Below are positions 1 to 8,651 of a DNA stretch of 64,000 nucleotides, piece after piece. The stretch is from Parvularcula marina (GTDB lineage Bacteria; Pseudomonadota; Alphaproteobacteria; Caulobacterales; Parvularculaceae): positions 2,663,001-2,727,000 of the forward strand of contig NZ_QUQO01000001.1 of the NCBI RefSeq assembly GCF_003399445.1, written 5' to 3'. Position numbers and translations under genes: made by a program. Numbering within the stretch: the first letter of the stretch is position 1; every line of letters begins with the position of its first letter. Under the pieces are notes generated by a model. It made no database searches, was not told the origin of the DNA, and worked only from the letters and a program-made list of their open reading frames with translations.

Positions 1-1357
1 ATTTGTGCTCTTCTATCTCGTCTGCATCCTCTTTATCGGCCTGCCGGTGCTGTGCGCCGAGCTGATGATCGGCCGCCGAGGCGGCGGGTCTGCCGTTGCA
101 GCCATCGCCCGTCTTTCAAAATCAGAAGGCAAGTCAGGTATCTGGACCATCGTCGGATGGCTCGGGATGATCTCGACCTTCCTGATCCTGACCTTCTATT
201 CGGTGCTGGCCGGTTGGGTGCTGCATTTCGTTCTGCTGTCGATCGGTGATCTGGCGGGCGCGATTGGAGAGAATGGCCTTGGCGCCATCTCCAGCCCGGC
301 TTTCGAGGCCATGTCGAAAGACGACATCTCCTCCCAGCTTGGTGAGCTTCTCACTCAGCCTGTTCGCATGATTATCATGCACGGCATCTTCATCATCGTG
401 ACGATTGCGATCGTCATGCGCGGTATCAAGGGCGGGATCGAAGTCGCGGCCAAAGTGCTGATGCCGATCTTCTTCATTCTGCTTCTGGCGCTGACTGTTT
501 CCTCGCTGATCAATGGCGATGCAGGCGCAGGCTTTGCCTTCCTCTTCCAGCCGGACTTTGAGAAATTCGGCGCGGCATTGTCGGATGGATCGATCCTTCT
601 TGACGCTATCGGGCAGGCTTTCTTCTCGCTCAGCCTCGGCTCCGCGATGATGATCACTTACGGTCTCTATCTGTCGCGGGAAGATCAAATTCCGGGGGCG
701 GCACGGGCTGTTGCATTTGCTGACACAAGCGTCGCGCTGATTGCCGGTCTGGCGATTTTCCCGATCGTCTTTGCGGCGGGCCTCAACGAAGCTGCTGGCT
801 TCTCGCTGCTCTTTAACTCGCTTCCGCTGGCATTCCACCAGCTGCCATTCGGCGGTATTTTCGCCATCGCCTTCTTCATCATGACGCTCTTTGCGGCGCT
901 CACCTCATCGATCGCGCTTCTCGAAGTGACGGTGGCGATTGCGGATGGTGACGTTGATGTTGATCCAGCCAAGCGGGACCGTCGCCGGGTGCAGGGCGCC
1001 ATCGTCATTGGCCTGATTGCCTTTGGGATTGGTGTCGCGAATGCGCTCAGCCAAGTGTCTGGTGTCGAGACCTTCTTCAACACCTGGCACCCGCTTGATT
1101 TCATCCCGCTCTTTGAGGGGCTGGTGCTGCTCGATCTTATTGATCAGCTGACGGCGAATATCCTGCTGCCGCTTGGCGGCTTCTTGACTGCGATCTTCGC
1201 GGGCTGGGTCGTCTCCGGCTCAGCAGCGCGCGAAGAACTCAACTTCAACAGCGAGCGGACCTTCAAGATCTGGCGGTTCCTTTGCCGCTGGGTCTGCCCG
1301 CTCTTTGTCGGGCTGGTGCTGGTTTACGCTGCGATCATCGCCCCGATGCTTGGCTGA
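1..1357 (+). CDS. Neurotransmitter:sodium symporter (SNF) family transporter, 5' partial
   Basis: C-terminal part of a sodium-dependent symporter of the NSS/SNF family (LeuT fold), which takes up amino acids or related solutes with Na+ at the inner membrane. The frame is open from base 2, and the first residues (FVLFYLVCILFIGLPVLCAE, then LMIGRRGG) match the region after the unwound TM1 of the family, so the start and TM1 lie before the window. About ten further hydrophobic helices follow. The segment GQAFFSLSLGSAMMITYG is the family's TM6 region, and ALTSSIALLEV is TM8-like with the Ser/Thr-rich sodium-site sequence. The substrate cannot be read from sequence. It ends 3 bp before the convergent peptidase gene. 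The family call is firm. Confidence 0.93.
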   Translation, partial: FVLFYLVCILFIGLPVLCAELMIGRRGGGSAVAAIARLSKSEGKSGIWTIVGWLGMISTFLILTFYSVLAGWVLHFVLLSIGDLAGAIGENGLGAISSPAFEAMSKDDISSQLGELLTQPVRMIIMHGIFIIVTIAIVMRGIKGGIEVAAKVLMPIFFILLLALTVSSLINGDAGAGFAFLFQPDFEKFGAALSDGSILLDAIGQAFFSLSLGSAMMITYGLYLSREDQIPGAARAVAFADTSVALIAGLAIFPIVFAAGLNEAAGFSLLFNSLPLAFHQLPFGGIFAIAFFIMTLFAALTSSIALLEVTVAIADGDVDVDPAKRDRRRVQGAIVIGLIAFGIGVANALSQVSGVETFFNTWHPLDFIPLFEGLVLLDLIDQLTANILLPLGGFLTAIFAGWVVSGSAAREELNFNSERTFKIWRFLCRWVCPLFVGLVLVYAAIIAPMLG

Positions 1358-1360
1358 TCC

Positions 1361-2317
1361 TCAGCGAAGATCTGAAAATCTGTCTGTGGCAGCGACGAGC
1401 TCGGCAACGATGCCGGGCTCGCTTGCTGCGTGACCGGCGTCCGTCACGATTCGCAGATCCGATCCCGGCCAGGCTTCATGAAGCTCAAGCGCTGTCTTCA
1501 TCGGGGTGACGACGTCATAGCGGCCCTGCACGATGACGCCGGGGATGTTCTCAAGCGAGGAAGCCTCATCGAGAATCCAGCCATCGCGCTCGAAAAACCC
1601 ACCATGCACAAAATAGTGCGCTTCGATCCGGGCAAAGGCGAGGGCGAAATGCTCACCGGCAAAACTCGACATCCGCTGCAATGAAGGTTGCAGAGAAACG
1701 GTCGACCCTTCCCACACGGACCAGGCTCGGGCGGCCCTGAGCCGCTCTTCCGCATCGTCGCCCGTCAGCCGACGGTAGTAGGCGGCCATCATATCATCGC
1801 GCTCTTCTTCGGGGATGACATTGAGAAAATCCCGCCAGCTATCGGGGTAAATCCAGTTTGCGCCTTCCTGATAGAACCACAGGAGCTCTTCGCGCCGGAG
1901 CGTGAAAATCCCCCGCAGGACGAGCTCGGTCACCCGGTCCCGGTGGGTAAGGGCGTAAGCCAGCGCCAGCGTCGAGCCCCATGAGCCGCCGAAGACCTGC
2001 CACGCCCTGATTCCCAGATGCGTCCGCAGCTTTTCCATGTCGGCGACGAGATCCCAGGTCGTGTTCTCCCGCAGATCGGCATGGGGCGTCGATCGCCCAC
2101 AACCCCGTTGATCAAAAAGGATGATTCGATATTTCGACGGATCGAAGTAGCGCCGCATGGAAGGGGTTGAGCCGCCCCCCGGGCCGCCATGGCAGACAAC
2201 AACGGGTTTTCCGGCCGGATGTCCGCAGACTTCATAGTAAATCTCGTGGATGGCCGAGACCTTCAGGCGTCCGCGTTCGATCGGATCGATGGCCGGGTAC
2301 AATTTTCTTCCTGTCAT
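1361..2317 (-). CDS. pip: Prolyl iminopeptidase (alpha/beta hydrolase, peptidase family S33)
   Basis: Cytoplasmic exopeptidase that removes N-terminal proline from peptides. The 318 residues are the family's usual length. The oxyanion-hole motif HGGPGGG is at 43-49, DQRGCGRS follows near 69-76, and the nucleophile Ser112 sits in GGSWGS. A late Asp (GRYDVVTP) and His (DAGHAAS) complete the triad. No signal peptide. The ATG start is supported by family alignment, because the N-terminal LYPAIDPIERGRLKVS block is typical; no strong Shine-Dalgarno sequence is visible. It is convergent with the symporter and divergent from the lipoprotein gene at 2480. Confidence 0.95.
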   Translation of the reverse strand: MTGRKLYPAIDPIERGRLKVSAIHEIYYEVCGHPAGKPVVVCHGGPGGGSTPSMRRYFDPSKYRIILFDQRGCGRSTPHADLRENTTWDLVADMEKLRTHLGIRAWQVFGGSWGSTLALAYALTHRDRVTELVLRGIFTLRREELLWFYQEGANWIYPDSWRDFLNVIPEEERDDMMAAYYRRLTGDDAEERLRAARAWSVWEGSTVSLQPSLQRMSSFAGEHFALAFARIEAHYFVHGGFFERDGWILDEASSLENIPGVIVQGRYDVVTPMKTALELHEAWPGSDLRIVTDAGHAASEPGIVAELVAATDRFSDLR

Positions 2318-2479
2318 CTTGCGCGTTTGCCCTTTGCTTCGGCATTCTTTGTGTTAGGGTTTCGAAGGGTTGAACAAGATACGAATGCTCACCGCCCGAT
2401 TGAGGGTTCGGTAATAGCATCCGGAGTAGGGGCGTCTACCGGAGTGGTGGGAGCTCACTTGGGTAACTGGGCAGGTATA

Positions 2480-3139
2480 ATGACGTTACGGGCATACGTT
2501 TCACGTTGGTTCACCTTTCTCGTTCTCGGCTTCGCAGCCACCGGCTGTGCATCCGTTAAAGTCTCGATCCCCGGCATGGGTGATAAGGCTGAAATCGCCG
2601 ACACAGGTTACTCCGAGCGCGTCGCGCTGATTGATGCGGCAGATGACCTTTCCCTTCATCCCTGGGGCGATACCCCTGACAATGGCTTCGTGAACGTCCT
2701 GTTCGGGACGGTGTCGGATAATCCGCAGGAACGGGCCGTCAAAGATTATATCGCAACGATTGAACGCCGGGGCGAAGATCCCGTGGCTGGCGTTTTCGCC
2801 GATGCTGACCTCTCGCTTGCCCATGCCCGCCGCGTCGTCGAAGCCGGTCGTCAGGCCATGGGCGCAATCACGCCCGTGCCGTCCGATATCGCAACGCTCG
2901 AACGGGCGATCAGCGATACCCGCGAATGCCGGACCATGTATGTTGCCGCGCTCGAGACGCTCGAACGCCGTGACTGGGACGTCAGCCGCACCGATATCCT
3001 TGTCATCCGGGACGCCTTCACTCAGACCATTGATGATATGGGCGTGACGGCTGACCTCGTGGCAGAGCGTGTGGCAGCTGTTCAGGGCCGGGATCGTTTT
3101 GCCGAGCACCGCCCCGGCAGCGATACGGGCGGCGAATAA
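2480..3139 (+). CDS. Small conserved lipoprotein of unknown function
   Basis: A 219-residue protein with an N-terminal hydrophobic stretch (WFTFLVLGFAA) and a lipobox ATGC, so probably a lipoprotein anchored after signal peptidase II cleavage. The mature part is acidic and mostly helical, with no family I recognise. I placed the start at the ATG at 2480, directly before the signal sequence. The same frame stays open upstream to 2189, but that part lies antisense to the prolyl iminopeptidase and would hide the signal peptide. It converges on a TetR gene with a 4-bp gap, so it is not co-transcribed with a gene of known function. Confidence 0.75.
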   Translation: MTLRAYVSRWFTFLVLGFAATGCASVKVSIPGMGDKAEIADTGYSERVALIDAADDLSLHPWGDTPDNGFVNVLFGTVSDNPQERAVKDYIATIERRGEDPVAGVFADADLSLAHARRVVEAGRQAMGAITPVPSDIATLERAISDTRECRTMYVAALETLERRDWDVSRTDILVIRDAFTQTIDDMGVTADLVAERVAAVQGRDRFAEHRPGSDTGGE

Positions 3140-3143
3140 GCCC

Positions 3144-3773
3144 TCAGCCTTTATTCCAGGGTTCACCGCTTTCCAGCGCCCGAACGATCGCGCGGGCGAC
3201 CAGCTCAATCTGAGCGGCAATATCTTTTTCCGTGGCTAAAAGCCCCTGAGGGCCGACTGAGATCGTCACGATCCCGTGAATGGCTGCCCATGTCGCGCGG
3301 GCGGCCAGCTCCTTCTCCGCAGGGGAGGCAGGACCCGGCACATCGGTAAGGACCGCCGCTGCTGTGCCGAGGAGCGACCGCTCTTTCTCACGATACCATT
3401 TGGGTACGGAAGGTTTGTTGCGCCGGTTGAAGGCCAGCACGCCTGACCACAGACCCTGATTGGCCGTCACGAATCTCAGATAGGCGCGGCAAAGCGCCAG
3501 AACGCGGTCGATGGGTTCGGCCTTGTCGCCGGTCTTGGCGATGGCTTCCTCGATGACCGCCAACAGCTCGTCATAGACATCCGCATTGACGAGGAAGAGC
3601 AGCTCATCAAGCTGCCCGAAGAGATTATAGATCGAGCCGACAGAGATCCCGAGCCGGACCGCAAGGACGCGGGCCTTGACCTGTTCGGGGCCGCCCTCGG
3701 CGAGAAGCTGCCTTGCTTCTTCTTTCGTCCGTTGGCGGAGTTCATCTGTCGTGGGTTTCTGTGATTGTGACAT
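3144..3773 (-). CDS. TetR/AcrR family transcriptional regulator (WHG-type C-terminal domain)
   Basis: A 209-residue repressor-type regulator. The N-terminal helix-turn-helix spans about residues 14-60, with recognition-helix residues in VRLGISVGSIYNLFGQLDELL. The C-terminal ligand domain carries TWAAIHGIVTI, the WHG signature of one TetR C-terminal class. The start at 3773 (MSQSQ) is preferred over a start 14 codons upstream because the upstream one would cover the palindrome at 3802-3814. It is divergent from the MFS transporter at 3884, a common layout in which the repressor controls the transporter and itself. The ligand is unknown. Confidence 0.9.
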   Translation of the reverse strand: MSQSQKPTTDELRQRTKEEARQLLAEGGPEQVKARVLAVRLGISVGSIYNLFGQLDELLFLVNADVYDELLAVIEEAIAKTGDKAEPIDRVLALCRAYLRFVTANQGLWSGVLAFNRRNKPSVPKWYREKERSLLGTAAAVLTDVPGPASPAEKELAARATWAAIHGIVTISVGPQGLLATEKDIAAQIELVARAIVRALESGEPWNKG

Positions 3774-3801
3774 GAACCCATTTTGGCACCGCCCGCAGGT
3801 C

Positions 3802-3814
3802 TGAACAAGGTTCA
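3802..3814. promoter_or_regulatory. Candidate TetR operator (TGAAC-AAG-GTTCA)
   Basis: A perfect 5-bp inverted repeat with a 3-bp centre lies in the 110-bp gap between the divergent TetR and MFS genes. Palindromes of the form TGAACnnnGTTCA are frequent operators of proteobacterial TetR-family repressors. Position and symmetry fit, but binding is inferred. Confidence 0.5.
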
Positions 3815-3883
3815 ATGTTTGGCCTTGAAGCGCCGGGCCAGCTCAGGCAATGGCGCGGCTCCCGAGACAAGGAATCCCGACCC

Positions 3884-5098
3884 GTGGACCGCCCGCATTT
3901 CAATGCCGATGTCCTGCGCAAGCCCGTATCGCCGCGGCTTGCCTTCTCGGGCTATTATATCGGGCAGTTCCTCTTTCTTGGCGTCCAGCTTCCTTTTTAC
4001 GCTGGCTATCTAGATGCGAGAGGGCTCTCGCCTGCGACCATCGGCAAGCTGGTCGCCATCGCGCTGGTCCTGCGGCTGATCTTCGCGCCGATCATTGCTT
4101 TTCAGTCCGAAAAGCTGACCCATCCGCGCAACGCAATGATCTATGCCAGCGCAGGGCTCACGCTCTCTTGCGCGCTGGCGCTCGTTGCGCCGGGCGCGGC
4201 GGTGCTCTCCATCGCAACCATCGGGCTTCTTTTCTCCTTCGGCCTGATCATGCCGCTGACGGATGCGGCCGTCTTGCGGGCCGACAGGCGGGGGGAGCTC
4301 TCTTATGGTCCTGTACGGAGTATCGGATCGGCAAGCTTCATTGCCGCGAACCTGATCGGCGGCGCGGTTATCTCTGTTACCGACGACCGCATGGCGATCA
4401 TCTGGATGACGGTCGCGGCCTTCATCGCCTTGCTGCTTGCTTTCAAACTGCCCAAGGACGGCGCGAATGACGCGCCCCGGCCCAAGCCGGATTTTAAAAA
4501 GGCGCTCATTCTCTTCCGCTCCCGGAGCTTTCTTTATCTCCTGTTCGCCGCGGCCTTCGTGCAGGGCTCGCATGCGGTTTATTACGCTTTCTCGGAGCTG
4601 TCCTTTTCTGCGGCGGGCTATCCGTCATGGATCATCGGCTGGATGTGGACCATCGGCGTGCTGGCCGAGATCGTCTTTCTGGCGAAGGGCAAGAAGCTGA
4701 TGATGCGGCTCGGGCCGACCGGGCTCCTTTTAATCGGGGCAGCAGGTGCGATCCTGCGCTGGCCGTTATTGGGGCTGAATCCGCCACTCCTGATCTTGTT
4801 TCCCGTCCAGATCCTGCACCTGGCGACCTATGCCGCGACCTATATGGCGACCGTCGAATTTGTCGGCGAGGCGGTGCCCGAAGAATACCGGGCAACGGCG
4901 ATGACGATCATCGCATCGCTCGGGATCGGCGCTGTGACGGGCGTTGCGACCATGCTGTCAGGCTATATCTTTGATCCGGTATCCCCGTTCAAAGCTTACG
5001 CGGTGATGGGCATGATGGGCGGTGCGGGCCTCATCCTCGCCCTGATGCTGCGGGCACGCTGGGATGGCGGCACGCTCCACGCCGTCAAAGATGCCTAA
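3884..5098 (+). CDS. Major facilitator superfamily transporter (MFS_1-like / HcaT-type)
   Basis: A 404-residue inner-membrane transporter with 12 predicted helices. FSGYYIGQFLFLGVQLPFYAGYL in TM1 and GLSPATIGKLVAIALVLRLI in TM2 resemble the HcaT/nucleoside-symporter-like branch (MFS_1_like). The loop-2 signature is weak, and charged residues cluster in the central cytoplasmic loop near KLPKDGANDAPRPKPDFKKA. I chose GTG 3884, which has AAGGA about 10 bp upstream. An ATG at 3815 in the same frame would place the start against the TetR palindrome and add about 23 charged residues. Substrate unknown; expression is probably controlled by the divergent TetR gene. It overlaps the end of the next gene by 4 bp. 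Confidence 0.85.
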   Translation: MDRPHFNADVLRKPVSPRLAFSGYYIGQFLFLGVQLPFYAGYLDARGLSPATIGKLVAIALVLRLIFAPIIAFQSEKLTHPRNAMIYASAGLTLSCALALVAPGAAVLSIATIGLLFSFGLIMPLTDAAVLRADRRGELSYGPVRSIGSASFIAANLIGGAVISVTDDRMAIIWMTVAAFIALLLAFKLPKDGANDAPRPKPDFKKALILFRSRSFLYLLFAAAFVQGSHAVYYAFSELSFSAAGYPSWIIGWMWTIGVLAEIVFLAKGKKLMMRLGPTGLLLIGAAGAILRWPLLGLNPPLLILFPVQILHLATYAATYMATVEFVGEAVPEEYRATAMTIIASLGIGAVTGVATMLSGYIFDPVSPFKAYAVMGMMGGAGLILALMLRARWDGGTLHAVKDA

Positions 5099-7350
5099 AG
5101 CGTGATGGTCTCAACCAGCGTGGACTGATCATCCTCATCCATGCCGCGTGCCTTTGCGAGACGGGCTTCGAAGAGATCGACATAGACATCCGGCACACCG
5201 GGAATGGCGCGCAGGCGCTGGAGTTGCAGGGTCGCTTTCGCCAGATCGCCCGTGCGCCAGTTCATCACCAGCTCGCGCTGAATGTCTGCCAGCTGACGGA
5301 AACTTTTTGAGGCTTTGAGGAACGGATTGCCGACAAGGCCATAGACCGTGCGCGGCTGTTCTTCCGTCGACAGACGCAACACATCGAGATCAAGGAACGC
5401 ATAATGATGCCGCAGGGCATCAAAGATCACGTCATCCGTGATGATCGTCGGGCCATATTGCGTCGCCCGGCGGCGCAGCGAGGAGGCAAGGCCGACCGCA
5501 TCTCCGATCACGGCATAGCGGTTACGGTTGCCGCGGCCGACCGGTCCCGCAAAACAGGTCGAGGAGGCAAGCCCGATCTCGATGCTCGTATCGGCAAAGC
5601 CTTCGTCGAGCCCGCGATTGCGGACAGGGGCGAGGGCAGCCGTCTGCAGGTCTTCTGACAGTGAATTGATGTCATCGATCATGCGCAGCGCGCAGGCGCA
5701 CGCCTTTTCGACCGGATGGTCGATCGCTTCGGGCACGTTCCAATAGGCAAGGAGACGTCCATCTTCGCCGAAATCGACCGTGCCCTGATGGGCAAGGATC
5801 GTCCGGCGGAGAGCATCATTCGCAGCTGCCGTGAAGCGGATGAAATCATCCGGGCGCGATTTGAATTTCTCTGCGGTTTCCTCGGGAATGCGCAGCCTGC
5901 TTGAGAGGACGACGACCTCGCGGCGCACACCGTTAAGGAGGCGCCCGCCTGCGCGGGTCTGCAGCTTGGCCATGGTTTGCGGCGGCAGGGCACCGTGAAA
6001 GGCCCCGCGCAAGGCGTCATCGCGCATCAGGATATTGCCGATCACGACGCCGAGAATGGTCAACGGCGCACCGATGGCGGCGGCAGCAATCGGGGTCGGA
6101 TCGAGTAACATGCCGGTCCGGCCAAAGAGGGCAAAAAAGCCAGCGGCGGTGAGAAGCGAAATCGCAATGCTCGTCAGGACCACCATGCCGGGCTTGAGAT
6201 ACATGGCGGCCCCGATCGCCGCGAGACCGGCAAGAATCGCAAGGAAGGCCTCTGCCATGCCGCTCCAGCCGGGGCGCAGCGGGGCAACGCCCGCAGCCAG
6301 CTGTTCGGTCAGGTGGGCATGGACCTGCGCAATCGTCATCTCCCCGCGAGAGGTCATCACGCGAGAGCGCGGCGAGACGCTTTCCCCGATAAAGACAACC
6401 CGGCCATTGAGCGGCGTCGTCCAGGTGCCGCCTTCAAAGACGCGCCAGGCCTGCACGGTCGGCAGATCGAGCTCGCGTGGCAGCCAGAGGCGGACACCGG
6501 CCCGCTGATCAAGGCGCAGAAGCTTGTCGGTGCCATAGGTCATCTCGACCGGCGGGGCGCCGTCCTGCCGCAACTGGCGGGAGGCAATGCCGAGGTGAAG
6601 CGTGCCGTCGCCCATCACGAAGGGCGCAAACCCCGCTGCCGGGACCGGGCGCTGGTCGAGTGTCCAAAGAATCGGGGTGCGCCGGACAATGCCATCAGGG
6701 TCCTGCGGCAGGCTGGTGACCGAAATCATGCCCGTCTCGGCAAATCCGGGATCGACAACGGAGAAGACGGGCGCAGCGGGCAGGGCGACATATTCGGTCG
6801 TCCGGTTCGGGCCAGCCGTCAGCCAGTCGGTGGTGCCGACATCGCTGCGGTCCCAACCGGTGGTGGCAGCGGGCGAAGGCCCCGCGCCATAGGCGGTTGG
6901 CAAAGCGCGCCCGGCATCGGCAAGGGCGGCATTGGTCGTCGGCAGGCGGGACAGAGCCTCAAGAGCAGGGCCAGTCGTCTCGTCGGGCGGGAAGAACCCG
7001 GCAATCGCATCGGGAGAGAGGGGATCGGTCCCTTCAACAGGCACCGCAATGATCACCCCGCGCGCGCCCGCGCTGGCGGCTGAATCAACAAGCCGTGCCA
7101 AGGCGCTTCTCGGCCAGGGCCATGGGCCACGGGCGGCAAGGCTTTCCTCATCGATATCGACGATCGCAACGCCTGGATTATCTGCCGCAGGGCGGGCCGC
7201 CGTCCGCATGAACAGGTCAAATACGGCCTCGCGCGGCTGTGCGCCGGGGGCCCGAGCGAACATCACGGTCGAAAGCGCGATCAGCAAAACCAGAATTGCT
7301 GGCGGAATAAGAATAAGTCGCGGGCGCTGTTGCAGCCTTTGTTCGAGCAT
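5095..7350 (-). CDS. CHASE2-domain transmembrane protein with degenerate class III adenylate cyclase domain
   Basis: A 751-residue membrane sensor: one N-terminal TM helix (about 12-30), a periplasmic CHASE2 domain (about 35-330, with FDLFMRTAARPA and VDIDEESLAARGPWPW), three TM helices (about 365-440), a cyclase homology domain (about 475-660) and a helical tail. The cyclase domain lacks key residues. The usual FADIRGFT block reads LSSRLRIPE, so the first metal Asp is Arg485. The second metal Asp position is Gly, and the Lys for adenine is Phe. In IGDAVGLASSL (615-625) the transition-state Asn and Arg are Gly620 and Ser624. It is therefore probably a non-catalytic nucleotide-binding or signalling module. 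Start 7350 has AAGGGA just upstream; a start 9 codons earlier has none. It is divergent from the Mla operon. Confidence 0.88.
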   Translation of the reverse strand: MLEQRLQQRPRLILIPPAILVLLIALSTVMFARAPGAQPREAVFDLFMRTAARPAADNPGVAIVDIDEESLAARGPWPWPRSALARLVDSAASAGARGVIIAVPVEGTDPLSPDAIAGFFPPDETTGPALEALSRLPTTNAALADAGRALPTAYGAGPSPAATTGWDRSDVGTTDWLTAGPNRTTEYVALPAAPVFSVVDPGFAETGMISVTSLPQDPDGIVRRTPILWTLDQRPVPAAGFAPFVMGDGTLHLGIASRQLRQDGAPPVEMTYGTDKLLRLDQRAGVRLWLPRELDLPTVQAWRVFEGGTWTTPLNGRVVFIGESVSPRSRVMTSRGEMTIAQVHAHLTEQLAAGVAPLRPGWSGMAEAFLAILAGLAAIGAAMYLKPGMVVLTSIAISLLTAAGFFALFGRTGMLLDPTPIAAAAIGAPLTILGVVIGNILMRDDALRGAFHGALPPQTMAKLQTRAGGRLLNGVRREVVVLSSRLRIPEETAEKFKSRPDDFIRFTAAANDALRRTILAHQGTVDFGEDGRLLAYWNVPEAIDHPVEKACACALRMIDDINSLSEDLQTAALAPVRNRGLDEGFADTSIEIGLASSTCFAGPVGRGNRNRYAVIGDAVGLASSLRRRATQYGPTIITDDVIFDALRHHYAFLDLDVLRLSTEEQPRTVYGLVGNPFLKASKSFRQLADIQRELVMNWRTGDLAKATLQLQRLRAIPGVPDVYVDLFEARLAKARGMDEDDQSTLVETITL

Positions 7351-7407
7351 CGCTGTCCCTTCAGCACCCCAATCCATACCCCAGGGTCACCTAGCTGAAA
7401 GCCGAGG

Positions 7408-7427
7408 GCGATTCGACATAGAATCGC
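7408..7427. promoter_or_regulatory. Perfect 7-bp inverted repeat containing two GANTC sites
   Basis: Arms GCGATTC (7408-7414) and GAATCGC (7421-7427) are exact reverse complements around a 6-bp spacer, in the 158-bp gap between the divergent CHASE2 and MlaE genes. Each arm contains a GANTC sequence, the target of the CcrM-type methyltransferase of many alphaproteobacteria. It may be an operator for either gene and its occupancy may be methylation-sensitive; both are inference. Confidence 0.4.
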
Positions 7428-7508
7428 AAGTCTTTATCGACCGTTCAACAATCCGTGGCATGGTGAACCGGTAAAAAGAGTCTTACATCCCGCGGGGGTG
7501 CGTGCGGT

Positions 7509-8651
7509 ATGGCGTCAGCCGGGTATGAAATTGCTGAAGAGAATGGCGCTCTCAAGCTATTGCTGCGGGGTGACTGGACCTTGCGTGACGGGCTTGTCCG
7601 CATTGATGACCAGTTGCGGAAACTCGTTGCCGAGCAGGGAAATCGCCTGAAATCCATTGATCTTGGCGGGCTCGATGAACTCGATACCGCCGGGGCGATG
7701 ATCCTCCTGCGGATGCGCGAGAATTGCACGGCGGAGGGCGAAAGCCAGCCGTCTCCGGTTTTCGAAAACGCCTCACCCATTCACGATCAGCTCATCGAAC
7801 AGATGAAGCCGCATCTGGAGCAATGCGCGAATGATCCTGCGGAGCGTAAATCCTTCGTCTTGATGCTCGACCGGATCGGGCGAGGGACGGAACGCTTCGG
7901 GACCGAAGGCTTGAGCATCCTCAGCTTTGTCGGCGCGGTCATTGCCCGTATCGGCGGCAGTATCAAAAAACCGACCCGGTTCCGCATGACCCCGCTTGTC
8001 CATCACATGGAAGAGGCGGGGATGGATGCGACCCTGATCGTCGGGCTCATGTCCTTCCTGATCGGCGCGGTCGTCGCTTTTATGGGCGCGCGGGTGCTGG
8101 CCGAATTCGGGGCGTCGGTCTTCACGGTCGAACTCGTCGGCATAACCGTCTTGCGCGAATTCGGGGTGCTCCTCACCGCGATCCTGCTGGCCGGGCGCTC
8201 AGGCAGTGCGTTCACCGCCGCGATTGGCTCCATGAAACTCCGCGAGGAAATCGACGCCATGCGGGTGCTCGGCGTCAATCCGCTTGATGCGCTTGTCATT
8301 CCCCGGACAATTGCGCTGATGCTGACCCTGCCGGTGCTGGCCTTCCTAGCGGCCTTCCTGGGTATTCTGGGGGGCGGCATTGTCGGCTGGCTGGCGCTTG
8401 ATATCCCGCCACAGCTTTTCATGGCGCGGACGCAGGAAATCGTCGTCGTCGACAATCTGATGGTCGGCCTTGTGAAGGCGCCGTTCTTTGCCTTCGTGAT
8501 TGCGGTCGTTGGCTGTTATCACGGTATGAATGTCGAGCATTCAGCAGAAGAACTTGGCCGCCGGACGACCATGGCGGTTGTCCAGTCCCTGTTCCTCGTC
8601 ATCCTCATCGATGCTCTCTTTGCGATGTTGTTCCTGGAGCTTGGCATATGA
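7509..8651 (+). CDS. mlaE: STAS domain-MlaE family ABC permease
   Basis: Permease of an Mla-type ABC system that moves phospholipids or similar hydrophobic compounds between the inner and outer membranes. Residues 1-90 form a STAS-like domain (IDLGGLDELDTAGAMILLRM), which in other organisms may be a separate MlaB protein. Residues about 130-380 are the MlaE permease, with the family block REFGVLLTAILLAGRSGSA and the coupling segment KLREEIDAMRVLGVNPLDAL. Fusion of the STAS domain to MlaE is known in several lineages. It heads a four-gene operon; its stop overlaps the MlaF start by 4 bp. Confidence 0.95.
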   Translation: MASAGYEIAEENGALKLLLRGDWTLRDGLVRIDDQLRKLVAEQGNRLKSIDLGGLDELDTAGAMILLRMRENCTAEGESQPSPVFENASPIHDQLIEQMKPHLEQCANDPAERKSFVLMLDRIGRGTERFGTEGLSILSFVGAVIARIGGSIKKPTRFRMTPLVHHMEEAGMDATLIVGLMSFLIGAVVAFMGARVLAEFGASVFTVELVGITVLREFGVLLTAILLAGRSGSAFTAAIGSMKLREEIDAMRVLGVNPLDALVIPRTIALMLTLPVLAFLAAFLGILGGGIVGWLALDIPPQLFMARTQEIVVVDNLMVGLVKAPFFAFVIAVVGCYHGMNVEHSAEELGRRTTMAVVQSLFLVILIDALFAMLFLELGI

